In this document: piece after piece, positions 25,879 to 34,621 of the stretch
Layout of the letters: each line of letters starts with the position of its first letter
How positions within the stretch are numbered: the stretch's first letter is position 1
Assembly: GCF_020982545.1 (NCBI RefSeq)
Contig: NZ_JAJKLK010000029.1
Coordinates: forward strand, 209,309-273,308
Source of the DNA: Streptomyces sp. MNU76
Lineage (GTDB): Bacteria > Actinomycetota > Actinomycetes > Streptomycetales > Streptomycetaceae
Length of the DNA: 64,000 nucleotides
Direction: 5' to 3'
Notes under the pieces: model-generated
The model's database searches: none
What the model was told of the DNA's origin: nothing
Seen by the model: the letters and a program-made list of their open reading frames with translations, nothing else
Position numbers and translations under genes: made by a program

Positions 25879-26337
25879 CTACCAGTACGTGGACGGTCCC
25901 GTGACGACCCGGCCGGCGTCCGTGGGCCTGACCCAGAAGCCCAATGACACCTCGATGATCTGCGCGCGGTAGGTGATCTCGACGTAGACGTGGCTGCCGG
26001 TGTCGCCCCAGTGGAAGTCCGCGAGATCCAGCTCGCCGAGCCACGACACATGCAGATCCGGATTCATCTCCGGATTCATCTCCGGATTCGTTTCCAGATG
26101 CTGTTCGTCCTCGTCGTGAGCAGAGCCTCCGCTCGGCCCGTCCCCGTCCCCGTCGGCGCTCGCTTCGACCGACCCGGTCCACAGCGCCTTGAGCACATGA
26201 CGGACCGGGTGGTGATCGATGAGCTGTTCGGCCTCAGGGATCCTCCCGGCTCGGAGCAGGCCGAAGTAGCAGCGAACGACCGCTTCGACGTCGGTCTTGG
26301 CAGGGCGCTCCGGCGGCTGGGGGCCGACCCTCGGCAT
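25879..26337 (-). CDS. Hypothetical protein, possibly SnoaL/NTF2-like
   Basis: A 152-residue protein convergent to the LacI gene. The N-terminal helix pattern VEAVVRCYFGLLRAGRIPEA followed by a strand-rich C-terminus (HVYVEITYRAQIIEVSLGFW) suggests an NTF2-like cone, but no catalytic residues are evident. In the middle is a short acidic insert with a perfect tandem NPEM repeat (NPEMNPEMNPD), produced by a repeated 12-base unit at about 26059-26094. Function unknown. Confidence 0.6.
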   Translation of the reverse strand: MPRVGPQPPERPAKTDVEAVVRCYFGLLRAGRIPEAEQLIDHHPVRHVLKALWTGSVEASADGDGDGPSGGSAHDEDEQHLETNPEMNPEMNPDLHVSWLGELDLADFHWGDTGSHVYVEITYRAQIIEVSLGFWVRPTDAGRVVTGPSTYW

Positions 26338-26365
26338 TCCCGCCCGGCGTCAAGCTCCGTCGGAC

Positions 26366-26521
26366 GTCGCCGTCACCGTCACACGGAACTGGACGGCCGT
26401 CATCCACCCGGGAACCGTGGCCGCCGCGCCCCTCATCGGCATCGTCACCGGCGCTCTGGCGGGCCTCTACCTGGCCTGGCGGGCCTCCCGCGTCGAACCC
26501 GTCGAAGCCCTACGGCGGTAG
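26366..26521 (+). pseudogene. C-terminal remnant of an FtsX/MacB-type ABC permease
   Basis: The last 50 codons only: VAVTVTRNWTAVIHPGTVAA, a hydrophobic helix APLIGIVTGALAGLYLAWRA and the family ending SRVEPVEALRR. These endings are diagnostic of FtsX-like permeases. There is no upstream permease sequence, and the preceding bases belong to the neighbouring hypothetical gene on the other strand. Confidence 0.75.
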
Positions 26522-26531
26522 AGCCGGCATC

Positions 26532-26800
26532 GTGAGCGCCCACGGCGGTCAGGACCCGTGCCCCATGCGCGGCTGTGACCGGGCCCAGCACGCTGGCCGC
26601 ACATCGTCCGACGGCATAGTCAACGGCGCAGGCGTCTTCACCACCGCCCTGCACCGCATCTGGGCCGACAACGGCTTCACGGGCTCCTACGACGCCTTCC
26701 ACCGCGCGATCGTCGCGCAGATGGGCCCGAACCAGACCCCCGAACTGGGCCTGTTCGGCAGGCACCCGGAAAGTCTGCCGGCCCGCACACCGTTCAACCC
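26532..26800 (+). pseudogene. C-terminal remnant of a caspase-like (C14) peptidase domain
   Basis: ATG 26532 opens a 103-codon frame whose middle, NGAGVFTTALHRIWADNGFT, then GSYDAFHRAIVAQMGPNQTP, matches the C-terminal part of bacterial metacaspase-type domains (the helix after the catalytic cysteine, and the QTPE loop). The catalytic His-Cys half is absent and the tail after PFNPRNRG is unstructured. It is probably a leftover joined next to the FtsX remnant. Confidence 0.55.
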
Positions 26801-26843
26801 CCGCAACCGTGGGGCGTCCGCGACGAGGTCACCGCGGTGGTGA

Positions 26844-27176
26844 TGAGCACGAGGCGCCTGAGATGACCTCGGGCTCTCCGGGACGCGGCGCGACAGCTGG
26901 GGTGGGGACGACGCGGACGGGGGGAAGACGCCCTGGGCGACGATGCCGCCCAGGGCCCCTGCGGAGCGGACCGCACACTCGCCGACACCATCCGCGACCC
27001 GGCGACGCCGAACGTGTCCGCAGTTGCGCGTGTCCGTCGGCCGAGCGGGGCCGTCGGCGCCCGCAGGACGACCTGCCGACAGGGGCCCGATCGGCAGGGG
27101 CCCGATCGGCGATGAGTTCGCCCGTTCCCACAGGTCTACCTTTCGACCGGGACGACCATCTCATCGGGAGCAAGCC
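26844..27176. other. Intergenic region, no gene seen
   Basis: About 330 bases without a supported gene; the last 15 contain the GGGAG ribosome site (about 27165-27169) of the next gene. Confidence 0.45.
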
Positions 27177-27821
27177 ATGGGCCTCATCCACATCGAACTG
27201 TTCGCGACTCTCGATCTCGTCGGGCAGGCACCCGGCGGCCCCGACGAGGACCCGGTCGGGTTCCCGTTCGGCGGCTGGCAGGCACCGCTACTGGACGAGG
27301 TCGCCGGGGCGCAGATCGGCGCCGCGTACGAGGGCACGGACGCCCTTCTGCTCGGTCGGCGGACGTACGACATCTTCGCCGCGTACTGGCCGCACCAGAA
27401 GGGCGGCGAGGACGGCGAGATCGCCGACCTCTTCAACCGTGTCCCGAAGTACGTGGCCTCCCGTGGCCGGCCCGACCTGTCGTGGGCCGGCTCCACGCAG
27501 CTCGGCCCGGATCTGGCCGCCGCGGTACGCGAGATCCGTGACCGGCACGAGCACGTGAAGGTCGTCGGGAGCCTGGACCTGGTGCAGAGCCTGCTGCGGG
27601 AGAAGCTCTTCGACCGTCTAGACCTCTGGGTGCACCCGATCGTGCTCGGAGTGGGCAAGAAGGTGTTCGACGGTGGTGAGGTGCCCACGAACCTCACGCT
27701 TCTCGGACCGCCGGCCGCCGGTCCCAAGGGCACCGTGTACCTGCGCTACGGGCTCGCCGAGGGCACACCTGCCACGGGGGACATGAGCGCTCCTGATCGC
27801 GGCGTAGGGCGCGCCGACTGA
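27177..27821 (+). CDS. RibD C-terminal/dihydrofolate reductase-like protein
   Basis: A 214-residue single-domain reductase from ATG 27177. The pattern MGLIHIELFATLDLVGQAPG, TDALLLGRRTYDIFAAYWP, VVGSLDLVQSLLREKLFDRL and WVHPIVLGVGKKVFDGG is typical of the DHFR-like RibD_C family found as stand-alone genes in actinobacteria. These bind NADPH; their true substrates are mostly unknown, and antifolate resistance should not be assumed. The C-terminal 15 residues are poorly conserved. Confidence 0.88.
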   Translation: MGLIHIELFATLDLVGQAPGGPDEDPVGFPFGGWQAPLLDEVAGAQIGAAYEGTDALLLGRRTYDIFAAYWPHQKGGEDGEIADLFNRVPKYVASRGRPDLSWAGSTQLGPDLAAAVREIRDRHEHVKVVGSLDLVQSLLREKLFDRLDLWVHPIVLGVGKKVFDGGEVPTNLTLLGPPAAGPKGTVYLRYGLAEGTPATGDMSAPDRGVGRAD

Positions 27822-27875
27822 GGCCAGGCGCCTGACCTGCGGACCGCTCGCAGCCAAGGGTGACGGACCCATCCG

Positions 27876-27962
27876 CCACCCTCGGACGGTCCGTGGGGCC
27901 GGGAGATCGGACTGCGCGACCCTGACGGCAGCCGGCTGCGGATCGGCACGCCGCAGCACTGA
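27876..27962 (+). pseudogene. C-terminal scrap of a glyoxalase/VOC protein
   Basis: The final 25 to 28 codons of a vicinal-oxygen-chelate protein, SDGPWGREIGLRDPDGSRLR and IGTPQH, ending at TGA 27960-27962. The metal-binding Glu-equivalent strand and whole N-terminal module are absent. Confidence 0.6.
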
Positions 27963-27991
27963 CCGTCGCCGGCAGCACGCGGTAGCACAGC

Positions 27992-28066
27992 CCCGGCGAC
28001 ATCAAGAGCCTGTTCGCAACGCTGGAGAAGAACGGATGGCCGAAGCCGCTGACGGTCGTCAACTGA
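27992..28066 (+). pseudogene. C-terminal scrap of an unrecognised protein
   Basis: A 23-codon tail, GDIKSLFATLEKNGWPKPLT then VVN and TGA 28064-28066, with strongly G/C third positions. It is coding-like but too short to assign. It follows the glyoxalase scrap by 30 bases, so several deletions have met here. Confidence 0.35.
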
Positions 28067-28198
28067 CCCATTGACCGTCGGGGGTCGGGTCCGGTCCGGT
28101 CCGGAGCGGACGCGGAACCCGTCCACCGACGGTCCGGCCCGGCGGCCCCAGGGCACCCGCGTGCCTCGCGGCCCCGCGAGCGTTGAGGGACCGTGAGG

Positions 28199-29320
28199 TC
28201 AGGGGCTGTCGCTCGCGTCGAGAGGGCCGGGCTTCGGGTATCGCACGGAGAGGGCCGCGATGTCGTCGTCGAGTCTTCCGTCGCTGAAGCGGAGCAGGTC
28301 CTCGTGGAGTCGGTCGAGCAGTTGATGGGGTGGGACCGGCTTCTGCTGTCGCATCCAGTGGTGCAGGGGGAAGAACTCGCCGTCGTGATCCCGGGTCTCC
28401 GTCACACCGTCGGTGTAGAGAAGGAGTTGGTCGCCCGGGGTGAAGGGCACGGTGTCGGCGTGGTAGTTGTCCTCGACGAGTGCCGCGAGGTTGAGAGGCG
28501 GCGAGGGCTCGCTGGGCTCCAGGACGTACGTCTCGCCTCGATGCACGAGCAGCGGCGGTGGGTGCCCGCAGTTGAGGAGTTTGACGTGGCTGCCGTCGCG
28601 TGGGATCTCCGCGAGCAGAGCGGTGGCGAAGCGCTCCGGGAGGTCCGGGGAGGGGTAGGCGGCGCTGTGGCGGCCGATACTGGTCTCCAGGCGCCGGATG
28701 ACGCCCGTCAGGTCGGGTTCGTCGTGTGCGGCCTCTCGGAAGCAGCTGATCAGAGCGGAGGCGGCTCCCACCGCGGACAGCCCTTTGCCGCGCACGTCTC
28801 CCAGGAGGAGGCGGACGCCGTGAGGTGTTTCGGCCGCCTCGTAGAAGTCGCCGCCGATCCGGGCCTGGGCCTGCGCCGCGACGTACAGCGATTCGATCTC
28901 GATGCCTCCGAGGCGGCTCGGCAACGGTCTCAGCAGCACCTGCTGGGCGGCGTCGGCGACGAGCCGGATCTGGAGCAGGGCCTCCTCCCGCCGGATGCGG
29001 ACGTGGCTGGCGTAGGCGGCGGCAAGGGTGACGGCGGCGATCGCGGCCGTCGTGTAGGGAGTCCCCAGGTCGCTGTAGAACAAATTCAGGCCGAGCATGA
29101 TCAGCGCGCAGGACGCGCCCAGGAGAATCGTGGGGAGAACGGTCCACATCGAGGCGGCCAGAGCGGGCGCGGCGGGCAGGAGGCGGCTGACGGCGATGTC
29201 CCTCGGCGTCGCGAACGCCAGCGCGGCGATGAGGACGGTGAGGATCACCGGTGACAGCCGGACAGCGTCCCATCGGTCACCGCGTGGGCGACGGTGTCGC
29301 TGTCGCCTCAAAGTAGGCAC
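28199..29320 (-). CDS. Membrane PP2C-type (SpoIIE) serine phosphatase
   Basis: A 373-residue protein from GTG 29320. Three to four N-terminal helices (about residues 20-105) anchor it, followed by a SpoIIE/RsbU catalytic domain: ARIGGDFYEAAETPHGVRLL and LGDVRGKGLSAVGAASAL carry the metal-binding Asp residues, and YTDGVTETRD with LDDDIAALSVRY supply the rest. Such phosphatases dephosphorylate STAS-domain anti-anti-sigma factors in partner-switching control of alternative sigma factors. No partner kinase or STAS gene lies nearby, so its target must be elsewhere. Confidence 0.92.
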   Translation of the reverse strand: MPTLRRQRHRRPRGDRWDAVRLSPVILTVLIAALAFATPRDIAVSRLLPAAPALAASMWTVLPTILLGASCALIMLGLNLFYSDLGTPYTTAAIAAVTLAAAYASHVRIRREEALLQIRLVADAAQQVLLRPLPSRLGGIEIESLYVAAQAQARIGGDFYEAAETPHGVRLLLGDVRGKGLSAVGAASALISCFREAAHDEPDLTGVIRRLETSIGRHSAAYPSPDLPERFATALLAEIPRDGSHVKLLNCGHPPPLLVHRGETYVLEPSEPSPPLNLAALVEDNYHADTVPFTPGDQLLLYTDGVTETRDHDGEFFPLHHWMRQQKPVPPHQLLDRLHEDLLRFSDGRLDDDIAALSVRYPKPGPLDASDSP

Positions 29321-29579
29321 GAATGAATCGTAACTACAACAAAGCGGTCATCGAGTCAGGAGAAACGCATATTCACGTCGGCACCGTGTTCCCGGCGTCG
29401 CGAGGGGCGTCCGGGAGAGTCGCGCCCGCCGAAATCGCCCGCAAGGACCCGTCTGGACGATCACGCACCGTCATGACAGCGATGTCGGCCGTCCCATTAC
29501 TGGGACGCGTGGCACCGCAGGCCGACTCCCGCCGCCCGGACAGGCCAGGAACCGCAAGGCCCGGAAGGTCCGAGGCGGG
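29321..29579. other. Intergenic region, no gene seen
   Basis: 260 bases between two minus-strand genes; it should contain the promoter of the phosphatase gene near 29330-29380 (AT-richer stretch AATCGTAACTACAACAAAGC). Confidence 0.4.
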
Positions 29580-29963
29580 TCAAGTGATGCGCCAGTCGCG
29601 CAGCTGCCGGGCGATCCGGGCAACGCCGAGTGTTCCGGCGGCCGCGTCGCGTACGAGGGCGACGGCCGCCTTGGGCGGGTAGTCGAGTTCGCGGGAGTTG
29701 AGCGTCAGGTAGGCCTCGGTCGCGTGCCAGGCGAAGGCTTCGTTGGAGTGTTCGAGGGACGGCAGCTTCGCCAGGGTCTGCAGCAGCGCGGCGGCCTTGA
29801 GATACAGGGATCCGTAGATGTCCCGCTCCAGCGCCCGCGCGTTGACCCGGGCGACCGCGGCGTAGAGCGGCCCGAAGTCGTCGACCTGCGGATCACCGCC
29901 GAGAAGCTCGGCGGCGTGCAGCAGGAAAGTGACGTCGAGCGCGACAGGTTCCGATGGGGTCAC
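29580..29963 (-). CDS. Doc/Fic-family toxin-like protein with atypical active-site motif
   Basis: A 127-residue protein from GTG 29963, overlapping the antitoxin stop (GTGA). The helical fold pattern follows Doc: VTFLLHAAELLGGDPQV, YLKAAALLQTLAKLPSLEHS and a C-terminal GTLGVARIARQLRDW. In Doc the phosphotransfer motif is H-x-F-x-D/N-x-N-K-R-x-A; here the corresponding stretch is HSNEAFAWHATEAYL, so the N-K-R is N-E-A and the loop is shorter. It may be inactive, or a divergent class. The upstream RHH antitoxin supports a toxin-antitoxin origin. Confidence 0.75.
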   Translation of the reverse strand: MTPSEPVALDVTFLLHAAELLGGDPQVDDFGPLYAAVARVNARALERDIYGSLYLKAAALLQTLAKLPSLEHSNEAFAWHATEAYLTLNSRELDYPPKAAVALVRDAAAGTLGVARIARQLRDWRIT

Positions 29964-30256
29964 GCTACGTGACCCCGCTCCTGCTGATCGAGCTCCTGCT
30001 GCGCCTGCCGCTCGGCCGCCCGCCGCTCGGCACCGGGATCCATGGTGCTGTGCTCGGCCGCGAAAGCCGCGCCGCTACGGGCCATGGAGGCGCTGAAGCC
30101 TTCCAGGAACCGGCGCTCCACGGCGGTCGCACGGTCGTAGGCCGCCGAAAGGATGAACTCCTGCATGCTGACCCCGGCCTGCTTCGCGGCTGCCGCGATG
30201 GCGGACCGCTGCTCCGGGTCGGGGAAGCGGAGGCTCATCGCTTTGGGGTCGGACAT
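29960..30256 (-). CDS. Ribbon-helix-helix antitoxin
   Basis: A 98-residue protein from ATG 30256. The N-terminus AMSLRFPDPEQRSAIAAAAK then QAGVSMQEFILSAAYDRAT is a MetJ/Arc-type ribbon-helix-helix; the C-terminus is long, charged and Gln/Glu-rich (RQAQQELDQQERG), the part expected to wrap the toxin. The gene overlaps the toxin start, so the two are translationally coupled and probably autoregulated from the region 30257-30380. Confidence 0.85.
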   Translation of the reverse strand: MSDPKAMSLRFPDPEQRSAIAAAAKQAGVSMQEFILSAAYDRATAVERRFLEGFSASMARSGAAFAAEHSTMDPGAERRAAERQAQQELDQQERGHVA

Positions 30257-30383
30257 GGTATCTACGGTACCTGCGATACCGCCTGGCCGTCCAAGACCAC
30301 CGGCACCGGCACCGATACCGACGGACCGCCGCCAATCGGGAGGGGTGGACCGCGATGTCAGCGCCGCACCGTAGGGTTTCGGC

Positions 30384-30653
30384 ATGTCAACACAGCCAGT
30401 CATATCGCTGGAAACCCCGATTTACAGTCGCCTTGTCGCCGAGAGGGGCGACATCCCCGCCCGGGCGCGCGACGAAGCCGACCGTGTACACCGCATGTTG
30501 GAACCGCACTTTCCCGAGAGGGTCGTTCCCGAGCGCGCGCAGAGTCAGGGACAACAGGGCTCCTACTTCGGCACCGCGCCCTTGTCCCCGAGAGGCCTGC
30601 CGTCTCCCGACAACAGGGGCGGCGCCCCCAACTGGCAGGCGCCCACTCCCTGA
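30384..30653 (+). CDS. Small hypothetical protein
   Basis: An 89-residue frame, divergent from the antitoxin. Its first 35 residues (STQPVISLETPIYSRLVAER, DIPARARDEADRVHRML) look like a conserved short actinobacterial protein; the rest is Gln/Pro/Gly-rich and may be unstructured or out of frame. No domain recognised. Confidence 0.4.
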   Translation: MSTQPVISLETPIYSRLVAERGDIPARARDEADRVHRMLEPHFPERVVPERAQSQGQQGSYFGTAPLSPRGLPSPDNRGGAPNWQAPTP

Positions 30654-30853
30654 TCGGCTCCTCAGTAGCTGTCACACCGTCATGCCGCTCTATGGAGCGG
30701 CTTGTTCGGGCGTCGAGCGCCAACCGGGCATGCCAGTCGCCGTGCCCTCGGCGCTTTCGCCGACGGTAGAGTCCGGTCAGCGAGCCAGGACGGTGTGCGG
30801 GGCCCCGAGCGGACACGCGGCCGTGCCGTTCGCACGGTGCCTGGGGGGAGAGC

Positions 30854-31864
30854 ATGGCGAAGCGGAGCCAGGACGTGCGACGTGTTCGAGGGGGAGCGGT
30901 GGCAGCGGAAAGTGGGGGATGGGCCGGCATGGGCTGGGACTGGTCGGATGCCGACGACATTCGCCGACGTCTCGACCAAGGAGCCGACCCGGAGAGATGG
31001 AGCGGGGGCCTGCCCCTGCACCGGGCGGCGGTGTTCGGCTCCCCGGAGGCCGTCGCGGAACTGGCCCGCCGGGTCGCGGACGTCGACGCGCTGGAGGACG
31101 GGGTGACGGCGCTGTGGGAAGCGGTGCTGTCCAGGAAAGCGGACAACGCACGTGTGCTGGCCGCCGCTGGGGCCGATCCCTGGCGGCTGTCCCTCGGTGG
31201 CTGGTCCCCGGGGCGACTGAGCCTGGCCGGACCGACGCCCGAGTTGTTCCCGGTGCCGGAAGGAACGGCTCTGACCGACACCGAGCGGGCGGCAGCGCAG
31301 GAGGCCGACCGGCTCACCAAAGCGCTGGGCGACTTCTACTACGACGGGACGGGGCTGGCCTGTGTGGCCGGTATCGGCGAGGACGAGGCGGTGCGCCGTC
31401 TTCAGGCGACGCCGGTGAACGGCGAACTCCTCGCTGAGCTGGACGAGTTCCTGGAGGAGCCCTACGCCTACGACATGGACGAGAGCCTGCACATCATCGG
31501 CGTGACGTCCGTGCCGGGCGGGTGCGTCGTCACCCAGCCCTGGGGATACGCGCCACAGATGCCGGGCGTGCTGACCCGGTTGTCCGTCGGCACGGTCTGC
31601 TACGGCCTCTACGCCAATCCCAAGAGCGGCAACCAGGGCAGTGTCGCCCGGGACGGAACGATCGAGGGCTCGGACCTGCATCCCGGCGGAGGACCGCACG
31701 AGGACGACTCCGCCGCGGAGGTGCTGGCCTCGTACCTCTACGCGCACAGCGCCGTCGCCTACGCCTGCGCCTTCGCGGGACTGCGCCTGACCGACCGGCG
31801 CGCCGTCGTCGGGCCGCCCGATCTGTGGGTCGAACTGCCGCGCCGCGACTACTGGAGTAGCTGA
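30854..31864 (+). CDS. Ankyrin-repeat protein with DUF6461-like C-terminus
   Basis: A 336-residue cytoplasmic protein; ATG 30854 has an excellent GGGGGGAGAG just upstream. Residues 25-115 form two to three ankyrin-type repeats (DIRRRLDQGADPERW, LPLHRAAVFGSPEAVAELAR, ALWEAVLSRKADNARVLAAA). The C-terminal half (GTGLACVAGIGEDEAVRRL, CVVTQPWGYAPQMPGVLTRL, CYGLYANPKSGNQGS, then AYACAFAGLRLTDRRAV) resembles DUF6461-type domains seen in Streptomyces immunity or regulatory-like proteins. Function unknown. Confidence 0.75.
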   Translation: MAKRSQDVRRVRGGAVAAESGGWAGMGWDWSDADDIRRRLDQGADPERWSGGLPLHRAAVFGSPEAVAELARRVADVDALEDGVTALWEAVLSRKADNARVLAAAGADPWRLSLGGWSPGRLSLAGPTPELFPVPEGTALTDTERAAAQEADRLTKALGDFYYDGTGLACVAGIGEDEAVRRLQATPVNGELLAELDEFLEEPYAYDMDESLHIIGVTSVPGGCVVTQPWGYAPQMPGVLTRLSVGTVCYGLYANPKSGNQGSVARDGTIEGSDLHPGGGPHEDDSAAEVLASYLYAHSAVAYACAFAGLRLTDRRAVVGPPDLWVELPRRDYWSS

Positions 31865-32128
31865 CCGGGCGTGTTGAGGCGGGCGAGTGGTTCGAGCAAG
31901 GGGTGACGGTGGAACCCCTGATCAGCGAGGGTGTTCCGGTCGAAGCGAGGGACTGGTCGGCGGAGTGACGTGGCCCGCCGTCGGTGCGGACTGATCAGCG
32001 GCGCCACGGGTGTCCGGGACCGAGCCGGTCCCGGACGCCCAGGCAGTAGGTCGCATATGTCGCCGGGGCCTACCAGGCGATGAGCGGCAGGTCGGGGCCG
32101 GCTGCCTGGTCGCTTCGGTGTGTGGGGG

Positions 32129-32809
32129 TCAGGCGCCGCGTGGAGTGACCAGGCCTGATTCGTAGGCGAGGACCACGAGTTGGGCGCGGTCGCGGGCGTG
32201 GAGTTTGGTCATGGCCCGGTTGATGTGGGTCTTGGCGGTCGCCGGACTGATGACCAGGCGATCGGCGATCTCGTCGTTGGACAGGCCGTGTGCGGCCAGC
32301 GCGACCGCCTCGCGTTCGCGGCTGGTCAGAGCCTCCAGCCCGCTGCCGCTGCCGCTGCCGCTGCCGGTGCGGGCGGGCAGGGGCAGAGTGACGTATCGGT
32401 CGATGAGTTTGCGGGTGATGGCCGGCGCCAGGAGGGCGTCGCCCCGGGCGGCGACCCGTACGGCGTGCAGGAAGTCCTCGGGCAGGATGTCCTTGACCAG
32501 GAACCCGGCGGCTCCGGCGCGCAGCGCGTCGAAGACGTACTCGTCCATGCCGTAGTTGGTCAGCATGACCACGTGTACGTCGGCCAGGGCCGGGTCCGCG
32601 GCGATGCGTCGGGTCGCCTCGATGCCGTCCATGGTGGGCATCTGGATGTCGACGAGCGCGACGTCGGGCCGCAGTCGCTCGACGAGCGCGAGACCCTCCT
32701 GGCCGTCGGCGGCCTCGGCCACCACCTCGATGTCGTCCTCGAGGTCGAGCAGCGCGCGGAAGCCGCTGCGGATGAGCGGCTGGTCGTCGACCAGCAGGAC
32801 CCGGATCAC
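32129..32809 (-). CDS. NarL/LuxR-type response regulator
   Basis: A 226-residue two-domain regulator. The receiver domain has the acidic pair D8-D9, phosphoacceptor D54 (VALVDIQMP) and switch lysine in GFLVKDILP. A flexible linker of four Gly-Ser repeats (GSGSGSGSG) joins it to a LuxR HTH, LTSREREAVALAAHGLSNDE then IADRLVISPATAKTHINRAM. It overlaps the kinase gene by ATGA and is its partner. Typical of actinobacterial pairs that regulate a neighbouring transporter or membrane protein; the membrane protein at 34.2 kb is the nearest candidate. Confidence 0.95.
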   Translation of the reverse strand: MIRVLLVDDQPLIRSGFRALLDLEDDIEVVAEAADGQEGLALVERLRPDVALVDIQMPTMDGIEATRRIAADPALADVHVVMLTNYGMDEYVFDALRAGAAGFLVKDILPEDFLHAVRVAARGDALLAPAITRKLIDRYVTLPLPARTGSGSGSGSGLEALTSREREAVALAAHGLSNDEIADRLVISPATAKTHINRAMTKLHARDRAQLVVLAYESGLVTPRGA

Positions 32810-33933
32810 GAGGCTCCGTTCGTGGGGAGTTCGGCCTGGACGGTGAAGCCGCCCGCGCCGCGCGGCTCGGTCCGCAGGCGGCCGCCCAGGGCCGTGACGC
32901 GTTCGCGCATCCCGAGCATCCCGAGCCCTGGTGTCGGGGTGCGGTGCGAGGTGGCTTTTCCGTTGTCGTCGACGCGGATGGTGAGGGCGTCCGGCCGGTA
33001 GTCGATGAGGACCGAGGCGGCGGTGGCGGCGGCGTGCCGGGTGACGTTGGTGAGCGATTCCTGCACGATCCGGTAGGCGGTGCGGCTCACCGGGGCAGGC
33101 ACGGTGTGCGGTTGTCCCTCGATCGTCAATGTCGTCTCCAGGCCGGTGTTTTGGAACTGTTTCACCAGGTTGGGCACGTGGTCGAGTCCGGGCGGCGGGG
33201 TGGTGTCGTCGTCGCGCAGCGCCTCCAGGGTCGCGCGCAGCTCCCGGGTCGCCTCCCGGCCGGCTTCCTGGATCGCCAGGAGGGCCTGTGGCACCTCCTC
33301 GCCCCGGCGCCTGGCCACGTGGACGGCGACCTCGGACTGCACCTTGATGACCGAGATCTGGTGGGTGAGCGAGTCGTGCAGCTCCCGGGCGATGCGCAGC
33401 CGCTCCTCGTCCGCCCGGTGGCGCGCGGTCTCCTCGCGGGTGCGCTCGGCCTCGTCCGCCCGCCGTTCGGCCTGCCGCACCGCCTCCCCGGCGGCGAAGG
33501 CTGCGATCAGCCAGGCGAGTTCAAGGGTGTTCCGGGCCTGCGTCACGACCTCGCGCACCGGCCCGTGGTGCAGGAGCAGGGCCGTGAGGTGGAGCGCGGC
33601 CAGCAGACCGACGGAGACAGCCAGCGTGACGGCACGATGCCCGGCGCGCACCGCGCCGTAGACCGCGACCAGGTAGGAGACGGCGAGCGCCTCGAACCCG
33701 GCCCCCAGGTAACCCACCGCGCACAGCCCGGTGAAGCCCAGGACCACGAGCGGTGCCCGGCGGCGCGCGGCCAGCGACAACCCGCCGGCCGCCAGCAGCA
33801 CGGACCCGAGCACCTCGCGCCCTCCGGACGGGTGCGGCCCGGACAGCCCGGTGCCCAGCAGCAGTGCGGCCACGCCCAGGGCGGTCGCCCAGTCGGTGAC
33901 TGCGACGGGGACAGCGAACCGTCCTTTGTCCAT
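32806..33933 (-). CDS. NarL-family sensor histidine kinase
   Basis: A 375-residue kinase from ATG 33933. Several N-terminal membrane helices (about residues 10-155) lack a large extracellular domain, so it may sense the membrane itself. Then HisKA_3 with phospho-accepting His186 in IARELHDSLTHQISVI, and an HATPase domain with VQESLTNVTRH and GLGMLGMRERVTALGG. It precedes and overlaps its response regulator gene. Confidence 0.95.
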   Translation of the reverse strand: MDKGRFAVPVAVTDWATALGVAALLLGTGLSGPHPSGGREVLGSVLLAAGGLSLAARRRAPLVVLGFTGLCAVGYLGAGFEALAVSYLVAVYGAVRAGHRAVTLAVSVGLLAALHLTALLLHHGPVREVVTQARNTLELAWLIAAFAAGEAVRQAERRADEAERTREETARHRADEERLRIARELHDSLTHQISVIKVQSEVAVHVARRRGEEVPQALLAIQEAGREATRELRATLEALRDDDTTPPPGLDHVPNLVKQFQNTGLETTLTIEGQPHTVPAPVSRTAYRIVQESLTNVTRHAAATAASVLIDYRPDALTIRVDDNGKATSHRTPTPGLGMLGMRERVTALGGRLRTEPRGAGGFTVQAELPTNGAS

Positions 33934-34167
33934 GCGTGCACCGTAGCCGGACGCGGCGGTGGGCGGGTCCGGCTGGGGGAGGAGCGGTGGCCTACCGCGT
34001 GTGCGGTATGTGACCCCAGCCTGCCGCCACCGCGGTATCCGGATGCCACGGCGGCGGCACCGGGAAGTGCCTGCGTCTGCCGGACGACCGCCAGGAGGGC
34101 CGGCGCGCATGCTCTCCAGGGTCACGAACGTCGCGAGCGGCGACGCGGAAACAGGAGGAGATGCGGT

Positions 34168-34542
34168 ATGAGGGCTACAGCGGTACTGACGGCGGCCGCC
34201 GAGGGCGGGATCATCGGCGACGGGCGGACGGGGGCCAACCTGGCTCTCGGAGTGGGAGCGATCGGTCTGGCCATCGGCTGGCTGGCCCTGGCTCGCGCCG
34301 GCCGCGGGAGCGGTGTCGGCAACGCGCGCACCGCCGGGGCGGCGGCCGTCGCGACGGGAACGCTCGGCACGGTGCTCGCGCTGCTGCACCTGGCCACCGC
34401 CGACGGCGGCCCCGGAACCGGCAACGGACTCGTCGGCGCCGTCGTGGCCCTCCCGCTGGGGCTGGGCGCGGTGCTCCTCGGCCGCCGGGCCCTGACCCGC
34501 TGCCGGCGCGCCGCCCGGCCCGCCGATCGGACGCCCGCCTGA
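34168..34542 (+). CDS. Small membrane protein, DUF6223-like
   Basis: A 124-residue protein with three TM helices (GANLALGVGAIGLAIGWLAL; AAAVATGTLGTVLALLHLA; LVGAVVALPLGLGAVLLG). ATG 34168 is preceded by AGGAGG at 34153-34158. The layout matches DUF6223 proteins of Streptomyces. It is divergent from the two-component genes and a likely target of them. Confidence 0.75.
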   Translation: MRATAVLTAAAEGGIIGDGRTGANLALGVGAIGLAIGWLALARAGRGSGVGNARTAGAAAVATGTLGTVLALLHLATADGGPGTGNGLVGAVVALPLGLGAVLLGRRALTRCRRAARPADRTPA

Positions 34543-34621
34543 CCACCACCACCCGGTCACGACGAGTACGCGGCCGAAGGGCAAAGGGCCTCCGCTCGCC
34601 GAAGCCAAGGACGATGCCACC

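Noticed and set aside
26059..26094. Tandem 12-base repeat as a possible microsatellite or CRISPR-like element
   Set aside because: Only about three partial units inside a coding frame (NPEM repeats), without spacers.
32340..32375. Repetitive GCTGCCGCTGCCGCTGCC tract
   Set aside because: It encodes the Gly-Ser linker of the response regulator and needs no other explanation.
32944..34542. 532-codon + strand frame ending with the DUF6223 protein
   Set aside because: Only the last 124 codons, beginning at ATG 34168 after AGGAGG, are credible; the rest is antisense to the histidine kinase.
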